From DATKDP01 sp035546335 (GTDB lineage Bacteria; Acidobacteriota; Thermoanaerobaculia; Gp7-AA8): a DNA stretch of 64,000 nt. Below the pieces are notes generated by a model, which saw only the letters and a list, made by a program, of their open reading frames with translations, ran no database searches and was not told the origin of the DNA. Location of the stretch: positions 1 to 64,000 of the forward strand of contig DATKDP010000149.1 in NCBI GenBank assembly GCA_035546335.1, written 5' to 3'. The translations under genes and the position numbers were made by a program. This document shows positions 35,301 to 43,430 of the stretch, piece after piece; positions within the stretch are counted from its first letter, which is position 1; every line of letters starts with the position of its first letter.

Positions 35301-36594
35301 CGTCGGGAGCTCGACCTATGTCCAGGAAGATCTGATGGGCCAACTGGCCAGCGGCGATGTCACCGGGTCGGTGGTCGTTCGCGGCTCGGGTGCATTCCCG
35401 CCGCAGATGTGGACGCGAACCTACATCGCCACTCCCACGGGCGTGGGCACCTACGGCCAGCTCATCCCGGCGATCCCCCTCGAGGGTGTCGGCGTCGCCG
35501 CCGAGGGACCGGCGCGTCACTTCCTCGCCGGGCTGCTCAGCACGGCGAAGTTCCGTACGAACATCGGCCTCGTCAATCCGACGCCGACGGCGGCGGAGGT
35601 GAGTGTGCAGATCTACGATCAGGACAACGGTGTCCCGGTCGGACTTCCGTTCAATCGCACCATCCCGCTGTTCGGATTCCTTCAGATCAACGACAACGCG
35701 ATCCGCGCGGCGGTGCCGCAGCTCTCCACCTCGAAGCCGTACAGCGTGCAGATCACGCGCGCTTCGGGTGAGGGACTGATCGCCTACGCGTCGATCGTGC
35801 ACAACGTCAGCAACGACCCCGCCTTCATCCAGGCGACCTCCGAGACGGATTCGGGAGCCGAAGCGAAGCGAAGGCAGTTGCTGCCGGGTCTCGCCCGATT
35901 CCTGACGCCCGGGGGCGACACGTGGCGCAGCGACGTCTCTCTCTTCAACCCCGACGTCGCCAGCATCGAATTCGATCTCGAGCTGATCGACGAGCACGGC
36001 ACGCTCCTCGGGCAGGCGAAGCGCATTCTCGCCGCAAAGACGGGAATGCAGCTCGACGACATCCTCGCGGGCCCGCTCTTCCCTTCGCTCAACTCCGGCC
36101 AGGCGACGCTTCGCGTCATCACCAGCACGCCCGGATCGGTGCGTCATCCGATCCTCTTCTCGCGAACCTACAACGATCGCGCCGATCAGGGAGTCTTCGG
36201 ACAGGGGATTCCTGCATTCGCGCTCAGCGAGGCCAACGTGAAGGCGGGCACGGGCAAGTTCGCCGTGATCCCGGGCGTTCGGAGCGACTTGAAGTACTAC
36301 ACGAACCTCGGGCTCGTTTCCGCGTCGGATCTGACGACCGGCGTCAAAGTGACGCTGCTCGATCGTACGAGCGGTCAGCCGATCGGCTCGCCGCAGGTCT
36401 TCACGATCCGTCGAGGCGAATCGAAGATCATCGGCAGCCTCGCGTCGGACTTCCTCCGCTCGCTCGAGCCGAACGTCGAAGTCGGAACGCTTCGGATCGA
36501 GATCGTCTCCGGCGGCGACGTCTGGGCGTTCGCGTCGATCATCGACAAACTCTCGCGCGATCCCGAGTACGTTCCCGCGGTTCCGCTCAACTGA
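32377..36594 (+). CDS. Very large exported PKD-domain protein
   Basis: 1405 residues. Signal peptide with a long basic n-region (hydrophobic core FLLLFVVGLAVAASLSA). Residues about 45-430 are a beta-rich N-terminal domain. A Pro run of about 18 residues (523-541) acts as a spacer. Four PKD domains follow, marked by WNFGDG or WDFGDG near residues 594, 684, 788 and 875; a weaker PKD-like unit precedes the Pro run. The last 480 residues hold about four related modules with RTD/RTN/RSD-L-NP motifs (DGWRTDLQVYVPD, FRTNIGLVNPTP, TWRSDVSLFNPD, YYTNLGLVSAS). Probably a surface adhesin or matrix protein; no catalytic motif is visible. Confidence 0.88.
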   Translation: MTHTSSVRVAARGGWGVRNSVTRFLLLFVVGLAVAASLSAQNYPMPGPTSDPPVVAPLKRFTGRFVDSTSSRDIQQTIRTYRARWAGFAPEHDRVYMIIGGSTLASYRLSTWFTSDLGKPLVTVSNPYSNEQYLPFFSSVDADNDANWTTVHVDGQNRLEGVDWDDRAYVYLAYGPYGWGIVRDGAGFDFVTQVLDTSLTRTVIAFRNGSSYHALLADAGTSTSSLIYDVTNPSSPVQTRSVSVAPRKFAKARSGSSDLVAALSGSDLVIYSASALANGSGAGVTISPGSGQYFIDVTGDGNRFFVLETNDSGPARIKVVAPSSPGTASSYSVVANHELSNVYDAVSLRFGASYLSLIARPKFGSAFDLRLFRLDGNSMSEISLGGFFASYYSKAGQYCAFPNMAVVHVRDGREYVTWMGHGLGDVYELQTGPAVEAVPDPQISVSGCSFVGESCSLSAFSLSGASTTNWVYEWKLDGVVSSTAAIFQPTLSTAKTYLVELKVTNSLGIGNTSTTLNPAAEAPPPPPPPPPPPPPPPPPPSGSCPTTAPGGSPDFTYKGPSSNCTTTSGTPCQVGESIQFTASAFGYTIQSCDTVTWNFGDGGSATGRSVTHAYSANGTYPVKVRIQNSLGSVTQDPARNVPVGSGGPAPQVPVASIGASATTVTPGTTINFSGNATNGPITSWNWNFGDGATSTQQNPSKSYATLGTYTVSLIATNSVGSSSPATRTITVSTSGPTCSTAPGQFIDMTFSGATSGCTTASGACNAGEVISFSAFAFQYTFQECDIFEWDFGDGSTIKTGRNVTHSFVSAGTFPVKLVVRNTAGSSQATRNVTVSGTGGTPPTNIDFTYSPTAPIAGDPVNFSGSATSLTTTTYQWNFGDGGTATGQNVTHTFANPSTYQVQLTASNSSGSGSVAAKQIPVVAANTWAFLLPVVTHLADGWRTDLQVYVPDPNFSPSSPLRLTLELSGHPSKVIDVGSSTYVQEDLMGQLASGDVTGSVVVRGSGAFPPQMWTRTYIATPTGVGTYGQLIPAIPLEGVGVAAEGPARHFLAGLLSTAKFRTNIGLVNPTPTAAEVSVQIYDQDNGVPVGLPFNRTIPLFGFLQINDNAIRAAVPQLSTSKPYSVQITRASGEGLIAYASIVHNVSNDPAFIQATSETDSGAEAKRRQLLPGLARFLTPGGDTWRSDVSLFNPDVASIEFDLELIDEHGTLLGQAKRILAAKTGMQLDDILAGPLFPSLNSGQATLRVITSTPGSVRHPILFSRTYNDRADQGVFGQGIPAFALSEANVKAGTGKFAVIPGVRSDLKYYTNLGLVSASDLTTGVKVTLLDRTSGQPIGSPQVFTIRRGESKIIGSLASDFLRSLEPNVEVGTLRIEIVSGGDVWAFASIIDKLSRDPEYVPAVPLN

Positions 36595-36620
36595 CCCTCC
36601 TGCATCAACGACCAGAAAAA

Positions 36621-36648
36621 GGCGCACCATCACGGTGCGCCTTTTTTG
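36621..36648. terminator. Bidirectional terminator after the PKD-protein gene
   Basis: GGCGCACC (36621-36628), loop ATCAC, GGTGCGCC (36634-36641), then TTTTTT on the plus strand. Five A residues precede the stem, so it would also work on the minus strand. Confidence 0.92.
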
Positions 36649-38512
36649 TGGGAAGTGGCTTCGGCCACGAGGGCGGGCGGGAAGTGGCCGAACTACTTTC
36701 CCAGCATCCGCGACAAGTTCGGTCTGTAGCCGATCGCGCAGACAGGCGAATCTCGCGACGCCCGTTCCCCTCTCCCCCATCAGCCAACCTACCAGAGGCA
36801 GCGACGTGACCATGGGGAGAGGGGGCAGGGGTGAGGGGCCGCATCTCAGATGCTTGCGAGCTCACCCATGCCTACATTTCGCCGGGGCCGGACGAAGCTG
36901 TTCGCCTTCCGACAGTCGAGCGAGCCTGATGCGGCATCTCGCGGCTCACTGCTTCGTCCCTACGAGAGCCGGGGCGGGCGGGCTGTGGCCGAACTTTGTC
37001 GCGGATGCGACGCGAGGATCAAGCGTTCTTGCGGTGATCGTTCCCAGCATCCGCGACAAGTTCGGGCTGTGACCGATCGCGAGATCTATCCGAGCCGGCC
37101 GCTGTGCCGGCCGCCTTCGCGGCCTGGCGATTCGCCACGACCTCGAGCTTCGACCCGTGTCACGGGGCGATCTCTCGGGTTTGTGCTCTCGGTCCAGCTC
37201 GTCGCCCGCGATTCGGGGCAGGTCCGAAGTTGTCCGCTTCGCCGCGCGATGAGGTCACGATGTTCTGCAGCGGCTGGCCGAAGCGGACAAACTTCGGCCA
37301 CAGGCTCCGCCCATACTCCTTACATTTCGCCGGGGCCGGACGAAGCTGTTCGCCTTCCGAGAGTCGAGCGAGCCTGATGCGGCATCTCGCGGCTCACTGC
37401 TTCGTCCCTACGAGAGCCGGGGCGGGCGGGCTGTGGCCGAACTTTGTCGCGGATGCGACGCGACGGTGTGAAGGCTTTCGATGGTCTTGACACAGCATCC
37501 GCGACAAGTTCGGCCTATGACCGACAGCGAGGGTCAAGCGAATCCGCGACAAGTTCGGTCTGTGGCCGATCGCGCAGACCGGCGAATCTCGCGACGCCCG
37601 TTCCCCTCTCCCCATCAGCCAACTTACCAGAGGCAGCGACCTGACCATGGGGAGAGGGGTCAGAGGGGTCGCATCTCACATGCTTGCGAGCTCACATCGC
37701 ACGCGTCGCAGGGATGATCTTCGGGCCTTGCCCTCTCGGTCCAGCTCGTCGCCCGCGATTCGGGCCAGGACCGAAGTTGTCCGCTTCGGCGCGCGAGAGG
37801 TCACGGCATCCGGCGACGGCTGGCCGAAGCGGACAAACTTCGTCCACAGGCTCCGCCTACATTTGCCTACGTTTCGCCGGGGCCGGACGAAGCTGTTCGC
37901 CTTCCGACAGTCGAGCGAGCCTGATGCGGCATCTCGCGGCTCACTGCTTCGTCCCTGCGAGAGCCGGGGCGGGCGGGAAGTGGCCGAACTTTGTCGCGGA
38001 TGCGACGCGAGGGTCAGGCGTTCTTGCGATGATCAGACCCAGCATCCGCGACAAGTTCGGGCTGTGACCGATCGCGAGATCTATCCGAGCCCGCCGCTGT
38101 GCCGGCCGCCTTCGCGGCCTTCCGAATGACATGCGCGGGATCGACAACCCCGCCCTCACGGGCGGGGCTGAGGTTGTGCCGGCCGACTTCGCGGCCTGGC
38201 GATTCGCCACGACCTCGAGCTTCGACCCGTGTCACGGGGCGATCTCTCGGGTTTGTGCTCTCGGTCCAGCTCGTCGCCCGCGATTCGGGGCAGGACCGAA
38301 GTTGTCCGCTTCGGCGCGCGAGGGGTCACGATGTCCTGCAGCGGCTGGCCGAAGCGAACAAACTTCGGCCACAGGCTCCGCCTACATTCCTTACATTTCG
38401 CCGGGGCCGGACGAAGCTGTTCGCCTTCGAGAGTCGGGCGAGCCTGATGCGGCATCTCGCGGCTCACTGCTTCGTCCCTACGAGAAGGGGAGACACGTGT
38501 GGTGAAGGGAGG
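36649..38512. repeat. About 1.9-kb non-coding array of long, hairpin-rich repeats
   Basis: Four copies of a unit of roughly 450-545 bp. The landmark TTTCGCCGGGGCCGGACGAA begins near 36876, 37324, 37871 and 38396. Each unit strings together the same blocks: a GGGACGAAGCAGT-type motif (reverse complement of TGCTTCGTCCCTACGAG), GGCCGAACTTTGTCGCGGATGC and its inverted partner GCATCCGCGACAAGTTCGG, and a GAAGTTGTCCGCTTCG / CGAAGCGGACAAACTTC pair. Every block therefore has a complementary arm nearby and could form stems of about 20 bp. Copies differ by small indels and base changes. Frames in it are short, inconsistent between copies and unlike proteins, so I call it non-coding. Confidence 0.85.
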
Positions 38513-38585
38513 AGATGGGAGAGGGCAGAGGGCAGAAGGCAGATAGCAGATAGCAGAGGGCAGAGAATGGCAGAGGGCAGAGGTA
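38513..38585. repeat. Heptanucleotide repeat tract (purine arm only)
   Basis: Runs of 7-bp units such as AGGGCAG, AAGGCAG and ATAGCAG. Same family as the tracts at 125-352 and 4751-4912, without a facing complementary arm here. Confidence 0.75.
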
Positions 38586-38592
38586 GACGTTT

Positions 38593-39267
38593 TCACTCGG
38601 TCAGGTTGATGTCGACGTTTCCGGCGGTGAGGCGGACGTCGAGGATGGAGTTGCCTCCCTCGTTGAAGAAATGGGTTTTTCCGGCGAAGAATCCTTCGCG
38701 GGAAATGATTCGATCTCCGAGGTTGGTGGTCACGTCGCCGACTCGGACCGAGGCGATGAGCTCCTTGATGGTTCGTTTGGGAACGGCGATCGAAACGTCG
38801 CCGGCGCGCATCCGAACCAGGATGTTGCCGAACGCTCCGGCGATCTTCACCTCGCCCGCCTTCTGGCGGAGCTCGACGTGCATTCCCTCGGGGACGAGCA
38901 GCGTGACCTTGAAGTCGCTCTTCGTGCGCCGGGCGCGACGGCCCTGGGCCGCGGGCCCGAGGTGACGCCGGATGATGGCGCGTGTTCCCTGGATGTCGAT
39001 GCGGACGCTCGAATCATCGACGATCTGCTGCGCGACGGCGATGTCGGCCGCTTTGCCGTACGCGCGGCTCACCGTGCCGAACGCTTCGATGGTGCCCGAG
39101 GGGCCGTTGCCGATCGTGACCTCGGAGGGGGGGAGATCGATGACGAGACGGAGCGTCCCGCTGCGCGGCACCGAGCTGCGAAACTCGCGGGTGACGAGCG
39201 ATTCGGATGCAGCCGAAGCGGCGGATGCCAGAGTGGTGAGGAAGAAGAGAATGGCGATGTTTCGCAT
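38593..39267 (-). CDS. Exported DUF4097-like beta-helix protein
   Basis: 224 residues with a signal peptide (MRNIAILFFLTTLASAASAAS). The mature part has the short repeating beta-strand pattern of the DUF4097/putative-adhesin group: LRLVIDLPPSEVTIGNGPSG, VELRQKAGEVKIAGAFGNILVRMRAGDVSIAVP and ASVRVGDVTTNLGD, ending LDVRLTAGNVDINL. The role of this group is unknown. GGAGG sits 4-5 nt before the ATG. It lies downstream of the lysine-rich peptide gene on the same strand but is separated from it by a terminator. Confidence 0.82.
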   Translation of the reverse strand: MRNIAILFFLTTLASAASAASESLVTREFRSSVPRSGTLRLVIDLPPSEVTIGNGPSGTIEAFGTVSRAYGKAADIAVAQQIVDDSSVRIDIQGTRAIIRRHLGPAAQGRRARRTKSDFKVTLLVPEGMHVELRQKAGEVKIAGAFGNILVRMRAGDVSIAVPKRTIKELIASVRVGDVTTNLGDRIISREGFFAGKTHFFNEGGNSILDVRLTAGNVDINLTE

Positions 39268-39333
39268 GGGGCCTCCATTTCATTGAACGATCGGCGAGGG
39301 CTCGAAGTTTCGCGGAGCCGGCAACATCGTCCC

Positions 39334-39364
39334 CAAAAAGGAGGAGGGACCCTTACGGATCCCT
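39334..39364 (-). terminator. Terminator of the lysine-rich peptide transcript
   Basis: Minus strand: GGAGGGA, a loop of about 10 nt, TCCCTCC, then TCCTTTTTGG. It lies about 30 nt after the stop codon at 39394. Confidence 0.8.
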
Positions 39365-39393
39365 CCAGGTACGACTGCAACGTTGAACTGCGG

Positions 39394-39468
39394 TTATTTC
39401 TTCTTCGATTTCGCCTTGGTGGATGCTTTCGCTTTCGACTTAGCAGCGGGTTTCTTTGCTGTCGCCAT
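39394..39468 (-). CDS. 24-residue lysine/alanine-rich basic peptide (histone-tail-like)
   Basis: ATG at 39468, TAA at 39394. The peptide begins MATAKKPAAKSKAK and ends KSKKK: 11 Lys, 6 Ala, 4 Ser, 2 Thr, one Pro and no acidic or hydrophobic core. This is the composition of histone H1-like or HU C-terminal tails. It has a good ribosome site (AAGGTGGTGA, about 6 nt upstream), its own AT-rich promoter (39654-39684), a leader of about 180 nt and a terminator. That full set of signals is why I call it a gene despite the length. It could be a nucleoid- or RNA-binding peptide, or a ribosome-associated one. An overlapping 67-codon frame (39440-39643) is the main alternative. Confidence 0.6.
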   Translation of the reverse strand: MATAKKPAAKSKAKASTKAKSKKK

Positions 39469-39653
39469 ATCGCTCACCACCTTTCATGCCGTACGGGACC
39501 TCACGGTCGCGCCTACTTGGCAGCAACGCCGGATCGCTCCGGCGAACTTTGTATGCAGTTCGTTCGATGGGGTGTGGGTCGTGGAAGGATTTTTCATCGT
39601 CTCTGATGATCACTCTTTTGTGTGTCTGATTTTCAGCGATCATGCGTTAGCAA

Positions 39654-39684
39654 TTAATATGCGATCAATCAACAATATTGTCAA
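39654..39684 (-). promoter_or_regulatory. AT-rich promoter upstream of the lysine-rich peptide
   Basis: Minus strand: perfect -35 TTGACA, then a -10 candidate TATTAA with a 19-bp spacer, or CATATT with 17 bp. The surrounding DNA is markedly AT-rich for this genome. Transcription would begin near 39647. Confidence 0.65.
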
Positions 39685-39712
39685 GGGTTTCGAAATAAAA
39701 AACCCTCCACGT

Positions 39713-40822
39713 TTAACCGGGTGTTCCACGATGTTCCACGATTTCGACATCGCGCGGCGCTCCGATCGCATCGCCGTACGCGCGCAACGTCGCACTCGCG
39801 CACTCCGTCCAGCTCCATCCACGCGCTCGGATTCGACCGCGCTCGCTCATCTGCTGGCGCAGATCTTCGTCATCGAAGATTCGAATCATCGCAGCGCTCA
39901 TCGAATCGATCGATGAGGGATCGATCATCAGCGCAGCGTCTCCCGCGACCTCGCGATGCGCGGCGATCGACGAGGCGATGACCGGCGCGCCGCCGGCCAT
40001 CGCCTCGAGAACGGGAAGTCCGAAGCCTTCGTGCGCGCTCGGTTGCACGACGGCGAGCGCTCGCGCATAGAGTGCGCGAAGTCGCTCGAAGGAGACGCTG
40101 CCGAGAAGGCGTACACCCTCGATGTTCTCGAAACGTGCGGGCGCGCTCCCGGCGAAGACGAGCGAAACGCCCTCGAGATGTGCCGGAGCGCGGCGAAACG
40201 CGGCGACGAGGCGATCGAGATTCTTGTGCGGCTTGTCGTTCCCAACGGTGAGAAGGTAGCGGCCCGACGCGAGCCCCAGCGCCGCCAGCTCTTCCAGCGC
40301 GCTCCCCGCCGGCGGATCGAAGAATTCTTCGGCGACTCCGTTCGGTGTCACCGTGAGCTTCGCGCCGATGTCGGGATAGCGCGCGAGCAGCTCGTCCGCG
40401 GTTGCACGGCTGACGGTCAGAACGCGGCGGCTGATGGTCGCCGCTCTCCCGATCATCCAGGAGGCGTAGGGGCGAGCCAGGGGATTCGGATGGCGGACGA
40501 CGAGGTGCGTCAGATCGTGAATGGTCACCACGACGGGCCGGCTGGTGAACGGGACGACGTAGTGCGGAGCATGGAACAGATCGACGCGGCTTCGATCGAT
40601 CGCGCGCGCCACCGCCCGCAGCTCGCGCAGCGAATAGTGCGGAGACTCGAGGTCCGTGCAGGCGAATCGCGGATCGTCCGGTACCCATCGGCGAAGGGGG
40701 CGCGGCAGGAGGATGACGAAGTGATGGTCGGCGTCGCTTCGGGAGATTCCGCGGAGAAGCCCCTGAATGTAGGTGCCGATTCCGAAGTCGGCGATCTTGC
40801 GGCCATCGATCGCGATCCGCAT
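39713..40822 (-). CDS. GT4-family glycosyltransferase
   Basis: 369 residues, GT-B fold. Transfers a sugar from a nucleotide donor, likely for cell-surface polysaccharide. N-terminal MRIAIDGRKIADFGIGTYI with the acceptor-side Gly loop, central VVTIHDLTHLV, linker LTVSRATADELLARYP, donor-binding LLTVGNDKPHKNLDRLVAAF and the E-x7-E region HEGFGLPVLEAMAGGAPVIAS (about 265-285). Last of three GT4 genes in one minus-strand operon, 22 bp after the previous one. Donor and acceptor are unknown. Confidence 0.9.
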   Translation of the reverse strand: MRIAIDGRKIADFGIGTYIQGLLRGISRSDADHHFVILLPRPLRRWVPDDPRFACTDLESPHYSLRELRAVARAIDRSRVDLFHAPHYVVPFTSRPVVVTIHDLTHLVVRHPNPLARPYASWMIGRAATISRRVLTVSRATADELLARYPDIGAKLTVTPNGVAEEFFDPPAGSALEELAALGLASGRYLLTVGNDKPHKNLDRLVAAFRRAPAHLEGVSLVFAGSAPARFENIEGVRLLGSVSFERLRALYARALAVVQPSAHEGFGLPVLEAMAGGAPVIASSIAAHREVAGDAALMIDPSSIDSMSAAMIRIFDDEDLRQQMSERGRIRARGWSWTECASATLRAYGDAIGAPRDVEIVEHRGTPG

Positions 40823-40844
40823 CCCCTGCCGAGTCTACTCCGGC

Positions 40845-41954
40845 TCAGATCCCTTTGCGAGCAGCCGCTTCGAGCAGCTCGCGCATGACGCGCGCACTCT
40901 CCTCCCACCGGAAGCGCCTCGCTCGCTCGAGTCCGCGCGCGCGCAGCTCGCCGGCGAGCACCGCGTCGCCGAGGACTCGAGCGATCGCGTCGCGGAGCTC
41001 TGACGGCCTCCCCGCTCTCACGAGCAAGGCGGCATCGCCCACGATCTCCGGCAGCGCGCCGCTCCGCGAGGTGACCACCGGCGCGCCGCAGGCCATCGCT
41101 TCGAGCGGCGGCAGCCCGAACCCTTCGTGATACGACGGGTAGACGAACACCGCGGCGTTGGAGTAGAGCTGCCGCAACGTTTCCCTCTCGACATAGCCGG
41201 TCAGCACCATCGCTCGCTCGCGAACATACGGAGCGATTCGCCGCTCGAGATGTGCGAGTCCCCAGCCGCGCCCGCCGGCAAGCACCAGCTTCGGGCGCGG
41301 CTCCCCGAGTGCCTCCCATGCGCTGATGAGATCGGAGACGCCCTTGCGCGGCTCGAGCGTGCCGGCGAAGAGGAGATAGTCGTGAGGGGAGATTCCGAAT
41401 CGATCCAGCTCGCTCGTCGCACCGGCGGGGGCGAAGATCTCGTCGACTCCGTTGTAGACCAGGGTCAACTTCTCCGCCGGGATGCCGAAGCGCCGCATCA
41501 CCTCGTTGCCCGTGGCACGCGAGACGACGCTGATCGCGCTCGCCTTGTCGAGGCTCCGCGCGATGAAGACATTGAACGAGAGGATCGTTCTGATCCGGTG
41601 CCGGCGCGGCATGGTCATCGAAGTCAGATCGTGAATCGTCACCACGGAGGGAAGGCGGAGCGCGAGCGGCAGCGTTCCGTGCGGCCCCCACACGACATCC
41701 GCTTCATCGTTGCGCGCGATCCTCGGAAAAATGAACTGCTGCCAGATCACTCCGGTCGGCGACCATCGCCCGGCGATGAAGCGGCAGTGGTCGATAGCCT
41801 GACGGTCCGCGATCCGCACGTGCGACGCGATGAGCGGCGCGGTCGCCAGATCGAGCCGCCCTGCGATCTCGGCGGTATGGACTCCGATGCCCGTTCGTTC
41901 GCCGACCAGAGCGCGGCCGTCGATGGCGACGCGAAGCGGAGCTTTAGCCGTCAT
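40845..41954 (-). CDS. GT4-family glycosyltransferase
   Basis: 369 residues. Same architecture as its neighbours: LRVAIDGRALVGERTGIGVH, VVTIHDLTSMTMPRRHRIRT, AISVVSRATGNEVMRRFG, LLFAGTLEPRKGVSDLISAW, and YHEGFGLPPLEAMACGAPVVTS. The frame is open upstream to 42014, but the ATG at 41954 overlaps the stop of the preceding gene (ATGA) and starts the Rossmann strand, so it is preferred. All three genes are similar enough to suggest duplication. Confidence 0.9.
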   Translation of the reverse strand: MTAKAPLRVAIDGRALVGERTGIGVHTAEIAGRLDLATAPLIASHVRIADRQAIDHCRFIAGRWSPTGVIWQQFIFPRIARNDEADVVWGPHGTLPLALRLPSVVTIHDLTSMTMPRRHRIRTILSFNVFIARSLDKASAISVVSRATGNEVMRRFGIPAEKLTLVYNGVDEIFAPAGATSELDRFGISPHDYLLFAGTLEPRKGVSDLISAWEALGEPRPKLVLAGGRGWGLAHLERRIAPYVRERAMVLTGYVERETLRQLYSNAAVFVYPSYHEGFGLPPLEAMACGAPVVTSRSGALPEIVGDAALLVRAGRPSELRDAIARVLGDAVLAGELRARGLERARRFRWEESARVMRELLEAAARKGI

Positions 41955-43348
41955 CGCTCTCCGCCCGACGCCCGGCGAAAGACGGCGAGCGTCTCCTCGG
42001 CTGCCCTGCTCCATTGAAACGATGCGGCCTGCCGGAACCCTCGTCGCCGGAGCTCCTGGCGAAGAGCGTCATCGGAGATCACACGACGTATCGCTGCGGC
42101 GAGGCCTCCGGCATCGTCGGGATCGAAGTAGAGCGCCGCATCGCCGCCGATCTCGGGGAGTGACGAAGTGCGCGCGGCGATCGCCGGCGTCCCGCAGGAC
42201 ATCGCCTCCAGAAGCGGGAAACCGAAGCCCTCATAGTGCGACGGGAAGACGAACAGATCGGCCTGGCGGTAGATGCGCGCCAGCCAGCGATAGGGGACGT
42301 AGTCGAGATGGACGATCGCATCGCGCCAGCGGCTCGACCGGAATCGCGCCGCGGTCGCTTCCGATTTCCATCCGATCTTTCCCGCAATGACGAGGCTCCC
42401 GGCGTAGTTCCCATCATCCTTCAGCATCTCGAACGCCGTGAGCAGTACGTCGAGATTCTTTCGAGGCTCGATTGTGCTGACGAAGAGAAGGTAGGCCGGC
42501 GGGAGCTGAAGTGGAATGTCTCCCCCTTCCTCCGGCAGTTCGGCGAGCCCGGAGTGAACGGTCACTACGCGGCGAGGATCGACTTCGAACCAGCGGAGCA
42601 CGTCGCGTCGCGTCGCATCCGAGACGCAGATGATCCCGTCGGCTCGAAACAACTCGCGGGTCATCTCGCGGTTCAGGTTGGCGAGCGTCTCTTCCTGAAG
42701 GAGGGAGGGAAAGCGGCGGAAGGTGAGGTCGTGTATGGTGACCACTCTGCGGCGCGCCACCGCCGACATCGATCGCGGCAGAAAGTAGTTCGCTCCGAAA
42801 AAGAGATCGCAGCCGTGAATCGAGGCGAGCAGCGCGTGCAGTCTGTTCGCGAGCCAGACGGTTCCTCCCGAAAGCGCGATTCCTCGGAAATCGAACGATT
42901 CCTCGCTCACCCCTTCCGGCAGGGCGACATGGAGCCGCGGGCCATCGCCCGTCACGAACGGCTCGCCAAACCCGAGGATCTCGATCTCGTCGCGGCGAGC
43001 GAGCTCGCTCAGCAGGTGATGGAGATACCATCCGACGCCGGTCAACGGCTCGTAGAAAGGTCGGATGTCGACTCCGACGCGAAGGCGCGTCGCACTCGCA
43101 CGCTCGACCACGCGCCGGATCCGTCTGCGGAGGGCGCGGGTGAGGGTCCGCGAGATCACGGCGATTGCCGGTAGCTGCTGTCGAACGACGATGGCACGGC
43201 GGCGGAGTGGCACGAATGGCGCACCGAGCCGCCTCGCGAGCGGCCGGGCGAGGCGGACTACTCTACGTCCGACTCTCAGGCCGAAGCGGAGGGCGCGCGA
43301 GAGTAGGTCGCGCCGTTCCGGGTCTGCGCGCAGGGATCGAGCTTCCAT
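41951..43348 (-). CDS. GT4-family glycosyltransferase with basic N-terminal extension
   Basis: 465 residues, about 90 longer than its two neighbours because of an Arg-rich N-terminus (residues 1-88, e.g. GRRVVRLARPLARRLGAPF). This segment may bind the inner membrane face or a polyanionic acceptor. The GT-B core follows: RVGVDIRPFYEPLTGVGWYL, VVTIHDLTFRRFP, LFVSTIEPRKNLDVLLTAFE and YEGFGFPLLEAMSCGTPAIAA. First gene of the GT4 operon, divergent from the gene at 43431. No polymerase or flippase genes are adjacent. The Wzm-like permease at 27.7 kb is the nearest transport candidate. Confidence 0.88.
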   Translation of the reverse strand: MEARSLRADPERRDLLSRALRFGLRVGRRVVRLARPLARRLGAPFVPLRRRAIVVRQQLPAIAVISRTLTRALRRRIRRVVERASATRLRVGVDIRPFYEPLTGVGWYLHHLLSELARRDEIEILGFGEPFVTGDGPRLHVALPEGVSEESFDFRGIALSGGTVWLANRLHALLASIHGCDLFFGANYFLPRSMSAVARRRVVTIHDLTFRRFPSLLQEETLANLNREMTRELFRADGIICVSDATRRDVLRWFEVDPRRVVTVHSGLAELPEEGGDIPLQLPPAYLLFVSTIEPRKNLDVLLTAFEMLKDDGNYAGSLVIAGKIGWKSEATAARFRSSRWRDAIVHLDYVPYRWLARIYRQADLFVFPSHYEGFGFPLLEAMSCGTPAIAARTSSLPEIGGDAALYFDPDDAGGLAAAIRRVISDDALRQELRRRGFRQAASFQWSRAAEETLAVFRRASGGER

Positions 43349-43430
43349 GTCGTCGTCCGGCCGATGGTAGCATCTGCAGCGCGATGTCGTTCGGGGCTGG
43401 AAGCTGTCGAACCGGGTGCCAGAGGTACTG

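Noticed and set aside
36635..38235. Many open frames on both strands of the repeat array
   Set aside because: They repeat with the DNA units, shift frame between copies, lack ribosome sites and resemble no protein; the GC-rich array keeps frames open by chance.
36649..38512. CRISPR array or integron cassette array
   Set aside because: Units are about 450-545 bp with internal palindromes, not 25-40-bp repeats with unique spacers. No cas or integron integrase genes are nearby, and no conserved attC-like core was seen.
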